A stretch of DNA of 64,000 nucleotides from PALSA-612 sp964595575 (GCA_964595575.1 CAZQRA010000011.1:1-64000), one strand, 5' to 3'; shown: positions 49,263 through 57,841, counted from the first letter of the stretch. The notes: generated by a model not told the origin, from the sequence alone. Numbers and translations are program-made.

Positions 49263-50457
49263 CCGCGATGTCGCGACGATACCGCAGCCCGGGGAAGGAG
49301 ATCCGGCCAACCGCTCGGTAGGCGAGGTCGCGGGCGTCGGCCACGGTGGCAGCTACCCCGGTGACGTCGAGGATGCGCCCCCCGCTCGTCACCAGCCGCT
49401 CGTCCCGGTAGGCGGTGCCGGCGTGGAAGACGAGGGCGCCCAGGGCCCGCGCCTCCTCGATGCCGACGATGGGGGAGCCGCTGTCCGGGGCCTGGGGGTA
49501 GGAGCCGGCGGCCAGGACGACCGTGACCGCGGCCGAGGCGGAGATCCCCGGATCGAGGCCGGCAAGGTCGCCCTGGGCGCAGGCGGCAAGCAGAGGCAGG
49601 AGGTCTCCCTCCATGCGGGGAAGGAGGGCCTGGGTCTCGGGGTCGCCGAACCGGCAGTTGAACTCCAGGACCATGGGGCCCTGCTCGGTGAGCATGAGGC
49701 CGGCGTAGAGGAGGCCGGCGTAGGGGGTGCCCCGGCGGGCAAGCTCGGCCACGACCGGCCGGTGGATGCGCTCCACGATCTCCTCCAGCGTCTCGAGGCC
49801 GACCTCCTCCACCGGGGAGTAGGCGCCCATGCCGCCTGTGTTGGGGCCGGCATCCCCCTCCTCCAGGCGCTTGTAGTCGCGGGCCTCGCCCAAGGGGAGG
49901 ACCCGCCGGCCGTCGCTCAAGGCGAACACGGAGAGCTCCCTGCCCTCGAGCAGCTCCTCCACGAGGAAGCGATCCCCCAGCTCCCGCACCGCGGCCAAGC
50001 CGGCCCGAAGCTCCTCCTCGCTGCGACACACGAACACGCCCTTGCCGGCGGCCAGCCCGTCTGCCTTGACCACGCAGGGCGGCCTGGCCACCGCCAGCCT
50101 GCGGGCGGTGGGGACGCCGGCGGCGTCCATCACCTCCTTGGCGAAGCTCTTGGAGCCCTCGATGCGGGCGGCGGCGGCGCTGGGGCCGAAGACGGGAACC
50201 CCGCCTCGGCGCAGGTGGTCGGCCAGGCCGGCGACCAGGGGGGCCTCGGGGCCGACCACCACCAGGTCGACGGAGAGAGCCCGGGCCAGCGCCAGGAGCC
50301 CCTCGGCGTCGTCGGCCCGCACCGGGTGGCAGTGGCCGAGCTCGGCGATACCGGGGTTGCCGGGGGCGGCGTGGAGCTCGTCCAGGAGGGGGCTTTGGGC
50401 GAGCTTCCAGGCCAGGCAGTGCTCCCTTCCTCCCGAGCCGACGACGAGCGCTCTCAC
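49255..50457 (-). CDS. purD: Phosphoribosylamine-glycine ligase (GAR synthetase)
   Basis: A 400-residue ATP-grasp ligase. It has VVGSGGREHCLAWKLAQSP, APGNPGIAELG, VGPEAPLVAGL, the GRELSVFALSDG and GDAGPNTGGMGAYSP core, and LEFNCRFGDPETQALLPRM. The start is GTG at 50457. It heads the six-gene purD-E-B-C-S-Q block; the divergent DUF2236 gene starts 54 nt away. Confidence 0.96.
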   Translation of the reverse strand: MRALVVGSGGREHCLAWKLAQSPLLDELHAAPGNPGIAELGHCHPVRADDAEGLLALARALSVDLVVVGPEAPLVAGLADHLRRGGVPVFGPSAAAARIEGSKSFAKEVMDAAGVPTARRLAVARPPCVVKADGLAAGKGVFVCRSEEELRAGLAAVRELGDRFLVEELLEGRELSVFALSDGRRVLPLGEARDYKRLEEGDAGPNTGGMGAYSPVEEVGLETLEEIVERIHRPVVAELARRGTPYAGLLYAGLMLTEQGPMVLEFNCRFGDPETQALLPRMEGDLLPLLAACAQGDLAGLDPGISASAAVTVVLAAGSYPQAPDSGSPIVGIEEARALGALVFHAGTAYRDERLVTSGGRILDVTGVAATVADARDLAYRAVGRISFPGLRYRRDIADG

Positions 50458-50510
50458 GCCGGCGAGTCTATGCCCTCGCCCGGAGAGAGCGGCCGCGCTA
50501 GCCTGGAGGG

Positions 50511-51344
50511 GTGGGCTCGACCGCTGCTAGCGCCGGCTACTTCTCGCCCGAGAGCGCGGTGCGCCGGGTGGGCCGGGAGTCAGTGCTCATGCTGGGCGGG
50601 GGCCGGGCCTTGCTCATGCAGGTAGCCCACCCCTTGGTCGCGGCCGGAGTCCGCGACCACTCCGGGTACGCCCGCGACCCCTGGCGCCGCCTTGCCCGCA
50701 CCATGATCGCCCTCTACGCCATCGTCCACGGCAGCCGGGCGGAGGCCGACGCGGCGGCGGCCCGGGTGCGGGCGGCGCACGAACGGGTGCGGGGAGAGCG
50801 GGGCGGTCGTCCCTACTCGGCCACCGACCCCGACCTCATGGCCTGGGTGCACGCCACCCTGGTCGACACCGGCATCGTCATGTACGAGCGGTTCGTGCGC
50901 CCGCTGGGGGCGGCCGAGAAGGAGGCCTTCTATGCCGACATGCTGACGGTGGCGGCGCTCTTCGGCGTGCCCGCGGCTGCCCTGCCCCCCGATCTGGGTG
51001 CCTTCCGCCGCTACCTGGAGGAGATGCTGGCAGGGGGCCTCGAGGTGGGGGAGGAGGCCAGGGAGGTGGCCCGGGTGGTGCTCGACCCGCCGGTTCCGGC
51101 CGCGCTCCGCCCCGGCTTCACCGCCCTGCGCAGGATCACCGCCGAGCTCCTTCCTCCCGAGCTCCGCGCCGCCTACGGCCTGCGCTCGACGCTCCTGGGA
51201 CGAGCCACTCTGAGCGCCGCCTCCGCGGCTGCCCGAGCCCTCGTGCCTTTCCTTCCCTCCTGGCTTCGCTCCCTGGAGCCCCCGGCGGGAAGGCCGGTGG
51301 CGAGCGCTCCCCCGCTTCGCCTCGTCTCCGCCCTGGCCGGCTAG
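50511..51344 (+). CDS. DUF2236 / MpaB-family oxygenase-like protein
   Basis: A 277-residue all-helical protein of the DUF2236 family, related to MpaB and latex-clearing protein oxygenases that bind a b-type heme. The family pattern is visible as MQVAHPLVAAGVRDHSGYAR, DPWRRLARTM and LMAWVHATLVDTGIVMYERF, with conserved His residues. The substrate is unknown. The start is GTG at 50511. It is separated by 6 to 18 nt from fdhD, depending on that gene's start, and could share its transcript. Confidence 0.83.
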   Translation: MGSTAASAGYFSPESAVRRVGRESVLMLGGGRALLMQVAHPLVAAGVRDHSGYARDPWRRLARTMIALYAIVHGSRAEADAAAARVRAAHERVRGERGGRPYSATDPDLMAWVHATLVDTGIVMYERFVRPLGAAEKEAFYADMLTVAALFGVPAAALPPDLGAFRRYLEEMLAGGLEVGEEAREVARVVLDPPVPAALRPGFTALRRITAELLPPELRAAYGLRSTLLGRATLSAASAAARALVPFLPSWLRSLEPPAGRPVASAPPLRLVSALAG

Positions 51345-51362
51345 GGGCGTTTGGGGGAGGCC

Positions 51363-52196
51363 ATGGAGCAGGGAGTTCCCTCCGCCTCGCCCCCTCCCTC
51401 CGCCTCGCCCCGTCCCTCCGCCTCGCCCCCTCCCTACGCCACTGCCTCGGTGCGGGTGCTGCGCCTCCCCGGCGGGGACGCCGCCGATGCGGTGGCGGTG
51501 GAGGAGCCGCTCGAGATCCGCGTCAACGGCCGGCCGGTGGCGGTGACCATGCGCACCCCCGGCCACGACGAGGAGCTCGCCCTCGGCTTCTGCCTGTCCG
51601 AGGGCCTGCGCCCGGTGGCCGCCCGCCTCCCCCGCGACCTGGCCGCCAACGCCGTCGAGGTCGAGGCTCCCGGCTTCGACCCCACCCGCCTCCAGCGCAG
51701 CTTCTACACCACATCCTCGTGCGGGGTGTGCGGGAAGGGGGCGATCGCGGCGGTGGCGGTGGAGGCGCCTCCGGTCGAGGCCGACCTGCGCGTCTCCGCT
51801 TCCCTCCTTGCCTCCCTGCCCGACAGGCTCCGACGCGGCCAGGGGGCCTTCGCCGTCACCGGCGGCCTCCACGCCACCGGCCTGTTCGACGCCGCCGGGG
51901 CGCTTCGCTGCCTGCGCGAGGACGTGGGCCGTCACAACGCCATGGACAAGGTCATCGGCTGGTGCTTCCGGGAAGGGCTCCTGCCCCTGGGCGACCTCAT
52001 CCTGTGCGTGAGCGGGCGGGCCTCCTTCGAGCTCGTCCAGAAGGCGGCGGTGGCCGGCTGCCCCGTGGTGGTGGCCGTGGGCGCCCCCTCCAGCCTGGCG
52101 GTGGAGGTGGCCGCCGACCGCCGCCTCACCCTGTGCGGCTTTGCCCGCGACGGGCGGGTCAACGTGTACACGGAGGCGTGGCGCGTCCTTCCCTGA
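51363..52196 (+). CDS. fdhD: FdhD sulfurtransferase for formate dehydrogenase maturation
   Basis: About 277 residues. FdhD passes sulfur from a cysteine desulfurase to the molybdenum cofactor of formate dehydrogenase. The active CxxC is in SFYTTSSCGVCGKGAI, with EEPLEIRVNG and PGHDEELALGFC before it and the substrate region CLREDVGRHNAMDKVIGW after. The N-terminus has a low-complexity PSASPP hexapeptide repeat. ATG at 51363 and TTG at 51351 are both possible. It overlaps mobA by 19 nt. No formate dehydrogenase structural gene is in the window. Confidence 0.93.
   Translation: MEQGVPSASPPPSASPRPSASPPPYATASVRVLRLPGGDAADAVAVEEPLEIRVNGRPVAVTMRTPGHDEELALGFCLSEGLRPVAARLPRDLAANAVEVEAPGFDPTRLQRSFYTTSSCGVCGKGAIAAVAVEAPPVEADLRVSASLLASLPDRLRRGQGAFAVTGGLHATGLFDAAGALRCLREDVGRHNAMDKVIGWCFREGLLPLGDLILCVSGRASFELVQKAAVAGCPVVVAVGAPSSLAVEVAADRRLTLCGFARDGRVNVYTEAWRVLP
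51378..51431 (+). repeat. Three tandem 18-bp units encoding PSASPP repeats
   Basis: An 18-bp unit (CCCTCCGCCTCGCCCCCT) is present at 51378-51395, 51396-51413 (one mismatch) and 51414-51431, with a degenerate fourth start. It lies inside fdhD and keeps the frame, giving a variable, probably disordered N-terminus. Slipped-strand changes here would alter the length by six residues without breaking the gene. Confidence 0.85.
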
Positions 52197-52732
52197 CCGG
52201 GGCCCTCCTCCTGGGCGGGGCCTCCTCGCGGTTCGGGTCGGCCAAGGCGCTTGCCCTCCTCGAGGGGGAGACGCTGGCCGAGCGGGCCTGGCGCAAGCTG
52301 GGCGAGCTCTGCCAGGAGCGGATCGCCGTAGGCAAGCGGGCGGACTGCCTCAGGCTGCCCTTCGCCCTGGTGGACGACGGCACCCGCCTGCGGGCTCCCC
52401 TGGCGGGGGTGGTGGCCGCCCTGCGTGCCGCCTCCCACGAGCTGTGCCTGCTCCTGCCCGTCGACTGCCCGCTCGTGACCAGGGAGGCGCTGGAGGCCCT
52501 GGTCGAGGGGTGCCTGGGGGCCGACGTCGCCTGCCCCCAGACCGGGCCTCTCCCCGGCGTCTACCGACGAGGGGCCCTGCCCGTGCTGGAGCGACGGCTG
52601 GCGGCAGGCCGGCTTGCCCTCAGGGAGGCCCTGGCCGAGCTCGCCGCCCGCCGCGTCCCGGTGGACCGGGCCTGCCTCGCCAACGTCAACACGCCGGAGG
52701 ACCTGGCCCGGCTCGGCTCAGGCGGCCGCTAG
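52178..52732 (+). CDS. mobA: Molybdenum cofactor guanylyltransferase (MobA-like)
   Basis: A 184-residue nucleotidyltransferase. The N-terminal GTP loop reads GALLLGGASSRFGSAKALAL (MobA style L-x-GG-x-S-x-R-x-G-x-x-K). LLLPVDCPLVTREAL holds the metal-binding Asp and NVNTPEDLARL is the typical C-terminus. It attaches GMP to molybdopterin for enzymes such as formate dehydrogenase. The GTG start has GGAGG directly upstream and lies inside the end of fdhD. The 3' end overlaps convergent purA by 15 nt. Confidence 0.87.
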   Translation: MARPSLTGALLLGGASSRFGSAKALALLEGETLAERAWRKLGELCQERIAVGKRADCLRLPFALVDDGTRLRAPLAGVVAALRAASHELCLLLPVDCPLVTREALEALVEGCLGADVACPQTGPLPGVYRRGALPVLERRLAAGRLALREALAELAARRVPVDRACLANVNTPEDLARLGSGGR

Positions 52733-54007
52733 CTCGCTCCTGGCCAGCACCTGCTCCCGCTCAGCTCCGGTGCCGACCAAGGCGACCGGGACGCCCAGGG
52801 CCGCCTCCACGAACTCCACGTAGCGGCGGGCAGGAGCGGGCAGGGCCCGGAACGACTCCACCTGGTCGATGGGAGAGCGCCAGCCGGGGAGCACCTCGTA
52901 CACCGGCCGGCAGTGGTGGAAGTCGCTCTGGTGGGCCGGAAACTCGGAGGTCTCGCTGCCGTCGCGGAGGCGGTAGCGGACGCACACGGGAAGCTCGGCG
53001 AAGCCGGAGAGGACGTCGAGCTTGGTCAACGCCAGGGAGGTGAAGCCGTTCAGCCGGGCGGCGTAGCGGAGCGCCACCAGGTCGAGCCAGCCGCAGCGTC
53101 GCTCCCTGCCGGTGACGGTGCCGTACTCGGCCCCAAGGGCGCGCACCCGGTCTTGCTCCTCCCCCTCAATCTCGGTGGGGAAGGGCCCCTCCCCCACCCG
53201 GGTGACGTAGGCCTTGGCCACCCCCACGACGGCGTCGATGCGGGTGGGGCCGATACCGAGGCTGACGGCGGCCGAGGCGGCGATGGGGTTGGAGGAGGTG
53301 ACGAAGGGGTAGGTCCCGTGGTCGAGGTCGAGCAGGGTCCCCTGGGCGCCCTCGAAGAGAACCCGCCTTCCTTGGCGCAGGGCCTGGTCGACGAGGAGGG
53401 AGGTGTCGGCCACGTGGGGGCGCAGCCTCTGGGCGTAGCCCTCGTAGCGGGCCGCCAGCTCCTCCAGGTCGAGGGGGTCGGCCCCGTACACCCGCTCCAG
53501 CCACACGTTCTTCTCCCGCAGGGCCACCTCGATCTTCTGGCGCAGGATCTTGGCGTCGAGGAGATCCTGGACCCGGATCCCCAGCCGGGCTGCCTTGTCG
53601 GCGTAGGCGGGGCCGATGCCGCGGCGGGTGGTGCCGATGCGGAGCTTGCCCAGCCGCCGCTCGCTGGCCTGGTCGATGAGCCGGTGCCAGGGCATGATCA
53701 GGTGGGCGTTTCCCGACAGCCACACCCGGTCGGTGGCGATGCCGCGACGCTCGAGGTCGTCGAGCTCGGCCACCAGCTCCCCGGGGTCGATCACGCAGCC
53801 GGCCCCGATCACGCACTCCTTGCCCGAGACGATGCCGGAGGGGAGGTGACGGAGCTTGTACACGGCGCCGTCCACGGTGATGGTGTGGCCGGCGTTGGGG
53901 CCGCCCTGGTAGCGGCACACGAGGTCAGAGCGCTGGGCGAGCAGGTCGACGATCTTGCCTTTGCCTTCGTCTCCCCACTGCGCCCCCACGATGACGGTGG
54001 CGGGCAC
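52718..54007 (-). CDS. purA: Adenylosuccinate synthetase
   Basis: A 429-residue GTP-dependent enzyme converting IMP to adenylosuccinate. It has VGAQWGDEGKGKIVDLLAQ, YQGGPNAGHTI, TTRRGIGPAYADKAAR, FEGAQGTLLDLDHGTYPFVT and the C-terminal EREQVLARSEL-type end. The start is GTG at 54007. It stands on its own between mobA and a small unknown gene. Confidence 0.96.
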   Translation of the reverse strand: MPATVIVGAQWGDEGKGKIVDLLAQRSDLVCRYQGGPNAGHTITVDGAVYKLRHLPSGIVSGKECVIGAGCVIDPGELVAELDDLERRGIATDRVWLSGNAHLIMPWHRLIDQASERRLGKLRIGTTRRGIGPAYADKAARLGIRVQDLLDAKILRQKIEVALREKNVWLERVYGADPLDLEELAARYEGYAQRLRPHVADTSLLVDQALRQGRRVLFEGAQGTLLDLDHGTYPFVTSSNPIAASAAVSLGIGPTRIDAVVGVAKAYVTRVGEGPFPTEIEGEEQDRVRALGAEYGTVTGRERRCGWLDLVALRYAARLNGFTSLALTKLDVLSGFAELPVCVRYRLRDGSETSEFPAHQSDFHHCRPVYEVLPGWRSPIDQVESFRALPAPARRYVEFVEAALGVPVALVGTGAEREQVLARSELAAA

Positions 54008-54109
54008 AGGTCAAGTGTGCCAGGGGAGGCGGCCTCCGTCCGGGGGTAGCGCAGCCAGGGCGAGGCCGCCCGCCGCGGCGCTCACCATCACCTCCTTCGA
54101 CAAGTCTGC

Positions 54110-54307
54110 CTAGCGGCGGGCGGCCTCGACGCGCGCGTACGGCACCCTGCGTACGCGGACTCGGTGGCCTCGCCAGCAGGTCGTGAAGCCGACGTCGGCC
54201 TCGCTTCTTAGAGTACCTCGCACGATCGCCGGAGGGAAGCGTCGCTCGCTCTGGCAGGCCTCGCACGGCGCGGCGAAGGTCGTCGCGTTCTCCCTGACCC
54301 AGATCAC
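54110..54307 (-). CDS. Small zinc-ribbon-like protein, function unknown
   Basis: A 65-residue protein with CEAC near residue 15 and CWRGH near 44, the spacing of a small zinc ribbon or a double-psi fold. The sequence FPPAIVRGTLRSEADVGFTTCWRGH has a clear pattern of strands rather than the arginine-rich look of a shadow frame. No family is recognised. The start is GTG at 54307, without a strong ribosome-binding site. It lies between dnaB and purA, in the same direction. Confidence 0.5.
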   Translation of the reverse strand: MIWVRENATTFAAPCEACQSERRFPPAIVRGTLRSEADVGFTTCWRGHRVRVRRVPYARVEAARR

Positions 54308-54328
54308 CTGGAACCCCGTCGTCCCTCC

Positions 54329-55729
54329 CTACACGGCGGCCAGGTCGGCGAACTTGGCGAAGCGCTTGAGGAAGGAGAGCTTCACCATCCCGGTAGGCCC
54401 GTTGCGGTGCTTAGCCAGGTGGATCTCGGCCAGGCCCTGCTGGTCGGAGTCGGGGTCGTAGTACTCGTCCCGGTAGATGAAGAGGACGAGGTCGGCGTCC
54501 TGCTCGATGCTGCCGCTCTCCCGCAGGTCGGAGAGGATGGGACGCTTGTCGTGGCGCTGCTCCACGGCCCGGGAGAGCTGGGAGAGGGCGAGCACGGGCA
54601 CGTCCAGGTCGCGGGCCAGGCGCTTGAGGTTGCGGGAGATCTCGGACACCTCCTGGACGCGGTTCTCCGCCCGCGTCTCCGTCGTCATGAGCTGGAGGTA
54701 GTCGACGATGATCAGGCCCAGGCCGGGCTCCCGCATCTTGAGCCGGCGCGACTTGGAGCGAATCTCCATCATCGTGATCGAGCCCGTGTCGTCGACGTAG
54801 ATGGGGGCCTTGGCCAGCCTGTCGCAGGCGGTCGTGAGCCGGGGCCAGTCGTCGGGCGCGAGCTTGCCCGTGCGCAGCTTCTGGGACTCGACCTTGGCCT
54901 CGGCGCACATCAGGCGCTGGGCCACCTCCGCCTTGGACATCTCCAGCGTGAACAAGGCCACCGGCACCTGGTGGCGGATGGCCAGGTTGGCGGCGATGTT
55001 GAGGGCGAGCCCCGACTTGCCCATGCTGGGCCGGGCGGCCACGATGACGAGGTTTCCGGGCTGGAAGCCGGCGGTGAGGTGGTCGAGGTCGCGGAAGCCG
55101 GAAGGGATGCCGGTGATCTCCGCCCCTGCCTCGTAGAGGGCGGTGATGCGCTCGAAGGAGTCCTTGAGCAGCTCCTCGATGTGGCTGAAGTCGCTGGACA
55201 CGCGGGACTGGGCCAGCTCGAACACGATCTGCTCGGCCCGGTCGACGAGTTCGACCGTGTCCTCCCCCTGCCGCTCCACGCCCAGGCGGGCGATCTCCTG
55301 CCCGGCCCGCACCAGGCCCCTGAGGGTGGCCATGTCGCGCACGATGCGCGCGTAGTGGGCGGCGTTGGAGGCGGCGGGGACGAGGGCGGCCAGCTCGTGG
55401 ATCCGCACCTTGCCTCCCACCTCCTCGAGCTCGCCCCGCCGCTCCAGCTCGTCCACCAGGGTGATGGCGTCCACCGGCTCGCCCCGCCCGTAGAGGGCGA
55501 GCGCCGCCCGGTAGATCTTGGCGTGGCTCTCCCGGTAGAAGTCGGAGGCCGACAGGACCTCGCTGACCGCCCCGATCGCACCGGGGGAGAGCATCATCGC
55601 ACCGAGGACGGACTCCTCGGCATCGAGGTTTTGAGGCGGGATCGGGGCGGTCGGCGCGGCCGGCGCTGCGTGAGCCATCGACCCCGAATCTGCCAGCTTA
55701 GGCGAGGGTGTGAAAGGCTGTTGAGACAT
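54329..55729 (-). CDS. dnaB: Replicative DNA helicase
   Basis: A 466-residue DnaB. The N-terminal helical domain starts PPQNLDAEESVLGAMMLSPG. The RecA-like core has Walker A ARPSMGKSGLALNIA, FTLEMSKAEVAQRLM, LIIVDYLQLM and the arginine-finger region LSQLSRAVEQRHDKRP, then SGSIEQDADLVLFIYRDEYY. No intein is present. The ATG at 55729 is used; an ATG at 55678 (MAHAAPAAP) is a good alternative. It follows rplI as usual in this cluster, here across a 150-nt gap. Confidence 0.95.
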   Translation of the reverse strand: MSQQPFTPSPKLADSGSMAHAAPAAPTAPIPPQNLDAEESVLGAMMLSPGAIGAVSEVLSASDFYRESHAKIYRAALALYGRGEPVDAITLVDELERRGELEEVGGKVRIHELAALVPAASNAAHYARIVRDMATLRGLVRAGQEIARLGVERQGEDTVELVDRAEQIVFELAQSRVSSDFSHIEELLKDSFERITALYEAGAEITGIPSGFRDLDHLTAGFQPGNLVIVAARPSMGKSGLALNIAANLAIRHQVPVALFTLEMSKAEVAQRLMCAEAKVESQKLRTGKLAPDDWPRLTTACDRLAKAPIYVDDTGSITMMEIRSKSRRLKMREPGLGLIIVDYLQLMTTETRAENRVQEVSEISRNLKRLARDLDVPVLALSQLSRAVEQRHDKRPILSDLRESGSIEQDADLVLFIYRDEYYDPDSDQQGLAEIHLAKHRNGPTGMVKLSFLKRFAKFADLAAV

Positions 55730-55847
55730 GACCTGTGCAGAGAGGAAAAGACGGGATATGCAGGGAAGAGGAAACACATGTTCCCAGAGCCGGCGGACGG
55801 CGCCGTGGACGAAAAGGGCGCTCTTAGCGAAAACTTCGTACCGTCTT

Positions 55848-55873
55848 CCACAGCCCTCCACAGGGGGCTGTGG
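55848..55873 (-). terminator. 9-bp hairpin between rplI and dnaB
   Basis: CCACAGCCC (55848-55856) pairs perfectly with GGGCTGTGG (55865-55873) around an 8-nt loop, 7 nt beyond the rplI stop. It could terminate or attenuate the ribosomal-protein transcript ahead of dnaB. The repeated TCCACAG also resembles half a DnaA box, but no full TTATCCACA-type box is present. Confidence 0.5.
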
Positions 55874-55879
55874 AGGGCG

Positions 55880-56395
55880 CTAGGCCGGGGCCTTGCTCCC
55901 TTCCCCGTCCGGCCTCGGGGCCGGCTCCTCCTCCAAGGGAAGCTCCCGTCCGGCCGGGACGACCAGCGTCTTCACCTCCACCTTGACCCCGGGGAAGACC
56001 TCGATGGGGACGTCGTAGCGGCCCACCTGCTTGATGGGCTGCTCCAGCTCGATCTTGCGCCGGTCGACTCGAATCTTCCGCACCCGCCAGATCTCGTCGG
56101 CGATGTCGGTGGGGGTGACCGAGCCGAAGAGCGCTCCGCTGGGGCCGGCCTTGACCTCGAGCCGGAGCACGGTGCGCTCGAGCTGGCGGGCGATGTCCCC
56201 GGCCTGCTCGGCCGTCCGCGCCTCCTGGCGGGCCCGCTGGGCCTCCCGGCGGCGAAGCTCGGCCACGCGGGCGGGGGTGGCCGGCTCGGCCAGCCGCCGA
56301 GGAAGGAGGTAGTTGCGGGCGTAGCCGCGGGCCACGGTGACTACCTCCCCGCGCAGGCCCAGCCGCTCGACGTCCTGGAGCAGGATGACCTCCAT
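55880..56395 (-). CDS. rplI: 50S ribosomal protein L9
   Basis: A 171-residue L9. The N-terminus MEVILLQDVERLGLRGEVVTVARGYARNYLLPRRLA is diagnostic, followed by the connecting helix and the C-terminal domain (LFGSVTPTDIADEIW). A 20-residue tail rich in Pro and Glu is extra. Its ATG overlaps the rpsR stop by one base. Confidence 0.96.
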   Translation of the reverse strand: MEVILLQDVERLGLRGEVVTVARGYARNYLLPRRLAEPATPARVAELRRREAQRARQEARTAEQAGDIARQLERTVLRLEVKAGPSGALFGSVTPTDIADEIWRVRKIRVDRRKIELEQPIKQVGRYDVPIEVFPGVKVEVKTLVVPAGRELPLEEEPAPRPDGEGSKAPA

Positions 56396-56655
56396 CAGCG
56401 CTCGACCACGTAGGGAAGGAGGGCCATCTCCCGGGCCCGCTTGACCGCCACCGAGATCTGGCTTTGGTGCTTGCGACAGGCGCCCGTGATCCTGCGGGAG
56501 CGGATCTTGCCCTTCTCCGACAGGAAGCGCTTGAGCAGCGCCACCTCCTTGTAGTCCACCTCCTCGATCTTCTCCCGGCAGAACAGGCAGTTGCGCTTGC
56601 GGACCTGGCCCTCCTTGGCCCCGGCCCGCTTGCGGCCTCGCTCCTTGGTCGCCAT
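56395..56655 (-). CDS. rpsR: 30S ribosomal protein S18
   Basis: An 86-residue S18. CLFCREKIEEVDYKEVALLK, then GKIRSRRITGACRKHQSQIS, is diagnostic. It keeps a CxxC and a later Cys/His (GACRKH), the zinc-binding form of the protein. The ATG is at 56655; the frame continues upstream over ssb but is not used. Confidence 0.96.
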   Translation of the reverse strand: MATKERGRKRAGAKEGQVRKRNCLFCREKIEEVDYKEVALLKRFLSEKGKIRSRRITGACRKHQSQISVAVKRAREMALLPYVVER

Positions 56656-56678
56656 CGTCCTCCTCGCTGGAACGGTCG

Positions 56679-57104
56679 CTAGAACGGGATGTCGTCGTCC
56701 ACGGCGGGCGGGAAGTCGACCTCGGCCTCGCTCGCGGTGGGGACGAGCTCGGGCCGGGCCTCTCCCTCGCCCCGAGAGCCCAGGAACTGCACCGTGTCGG
56801 CGATGATCTGCACCGCCTGGCGCTTGCTGCCGTCCTGGGCCTCCCACTCCCGCCAGTCGAGACGGCCGTCGACGGCCACCGGCCGGCCGCGGGACAGGTA
56901 CTGGGCGCAGCGCTCGCCCTGGGCGCCCCAGACGGTGACGTCGAAGTAGTTGGGCTTGTCCGTCCACTCGCCGGTGGCCGGGTCCTTCTGGCGGGTGTTC
57001 ACGGCCAAGCGGAGCGAGCACACCGGCGTGCCGCTGGGGGTGTGCCGAAGCTCAGGGTCCTTGGTCAGGTTGCCGACGAGAACGACGCGGTTGATGCTGG
57101 CCAT
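56679..57104 (-). CDS. ssb: Single-stranded DNA-binding protein
   Basis: A 141-residue SSB with an OB fold (MASINRVVLVGNLTKDPELR, TDKPNYFDVTVWGAQGERCA, GRPVAVDGRLDWREWEAQDG). A short acidic tail ends in the protein-interaction tip DDDIPF. It sits 3 nt after rpsF and 23 nt before rpsR in the standard cluster. Confidence 0.96.
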   Translation of the reverse strand: MASINRVVLVGNLTKDPELRHTPSGTPVCSLRLAVNTRQKDPATGEWTDKPNYFDVTVWGAQGERCAQYLSRGRPVAVDGRLDWREWEAQDGSKRQAVQIIADTVQFLGSRGEGEARPELVPTASEAEVDFPPAVDDDIPF

Positions 57105-57107
57105 GGC

Positions 57108-57467
57108 TCACTCCTCCTCGTTCGGGACGGGCGCCGCCTCGAGGGGAGCGGTTGGGGCGGACGCGACAGCCGGGGAGCGCCGGCGGGGTCGGCGCGTAGC
57201 CATGTGCCGCATCACGTGGTCGGTGATCTTGAGGACGCGCGAGACCTCGGCCAAGGTGGCCGGGTCGCAGCGGAAGCGGAGGAGGTGGTAGACGGCCTCG
57301 GCCTTGTGGTCGATCTCGTAGGCGAGCTTGCGCCGGCCCCAGGCGTGGTGCTCCTCCCAGGCGCCGCCATCCTTCTCGATCAGCTCCCGGACGCGCGCCA
57401 GGATCTCTGCCTGCCGCTCCTCGGGCGCCTCCGGATCCAGCATGAGCAGGACCTCGTACTCGTTCAC
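57108..57467 (-). CDS. rpsF: 30S ribosomal protein S6
   Basis: A 119-residue S6. YEVLLMLDPEAPEERQAEIL, AWGRRKLAYEIDHKAEAVYHLL and ITDHVMRHMATRRPRR are diagnostic. The GTG at 57467 has AAGGGA close upstream; the frame open before it lacks similarity. It heads the rpsF-ssb-rpsR-rplI-dnaB series. Confidence 0.95.
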   Translation of the reverse strand: MNEYEVLLMLDPEAPEERQAEILARVRELIEKDGGAWEEHHAWGRRKLAYEIDHKAEAVYHLLRFRCDPATLAEVSRVLKITDHVMRHMATRRPRRRSPAVASAPTAPLEAAPVPNEEE

Positions 57468-57580
57468 TGTCCCTTCGCTACTCCTTCCCTCGGTCTGGAC
57501 GGCCCCGCCGCTTCGCGCCGTCCCGGGACACAGGGGCGCTGGGCGTGGCGGGAAGTCGCGACACTGTAGCATCGGGGGCG

Positions 57581-57841
57581 ATGCTGAGACGGCTTCTCTG
57601 GCTCGCCCTGGGGGCGCTGGTCGGGTTCCTCCTCGCCCGTCGGCGGGCGGAGGCCAAGGAGCCGCCTCCCTCGGTGGAGGATCCCGCCTTGGAGCTGCGG
57701 CGCAAGCTGGAGGAGGCCAAGGCTCGCGAGGAAGCTCCCCCGGCCGGGGACGTCGAGGAGCGGCGACGCCAGGTGCACGAGCGGGGGCGGTCGGCCCTGG
57801 ACGAGATGGGGCGGGCGTCCTCCGAGGACGGAGGAGCCTGA
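57581..57841 (+). CDS. Small single-span membrane protein
   Basis: An 86-residue protein with one N-terminal membrane helix (LLWLALGALVGFLLARRR) and a charged, mostly helical cytoplasmic part (DPALELRRKLEEAKAREE). It resembles the YtxH-like or cell-envelope-anchored small proteins of actinobacteria, but no family can be named. The ATG at 57581 is preferred over an upstream GTG/ATG. It diverges from rpsF. Confidence 0.6.
   Translation: MLRRLLWLALGALVGFLLARRRAEAKEPPPSVEDPALELRRKLEEAKAREEAPPAGDVEERRRQVHERGRSALDEMGRASSEDGGA

Noticed and set aside
53166..53918. A 250-residue frame antiparallel or out of frame within purA
   Set aside because: Rich in Arg, Pro and His with no motifs, while the overlapping PurA is highly conserved.
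55730..55879. Replication origin next to dnaB
   Set aside because: There is no cluster of full DnaA boxes, no A/T-rich unwinding region, and no dnaA or dnaN nearby.
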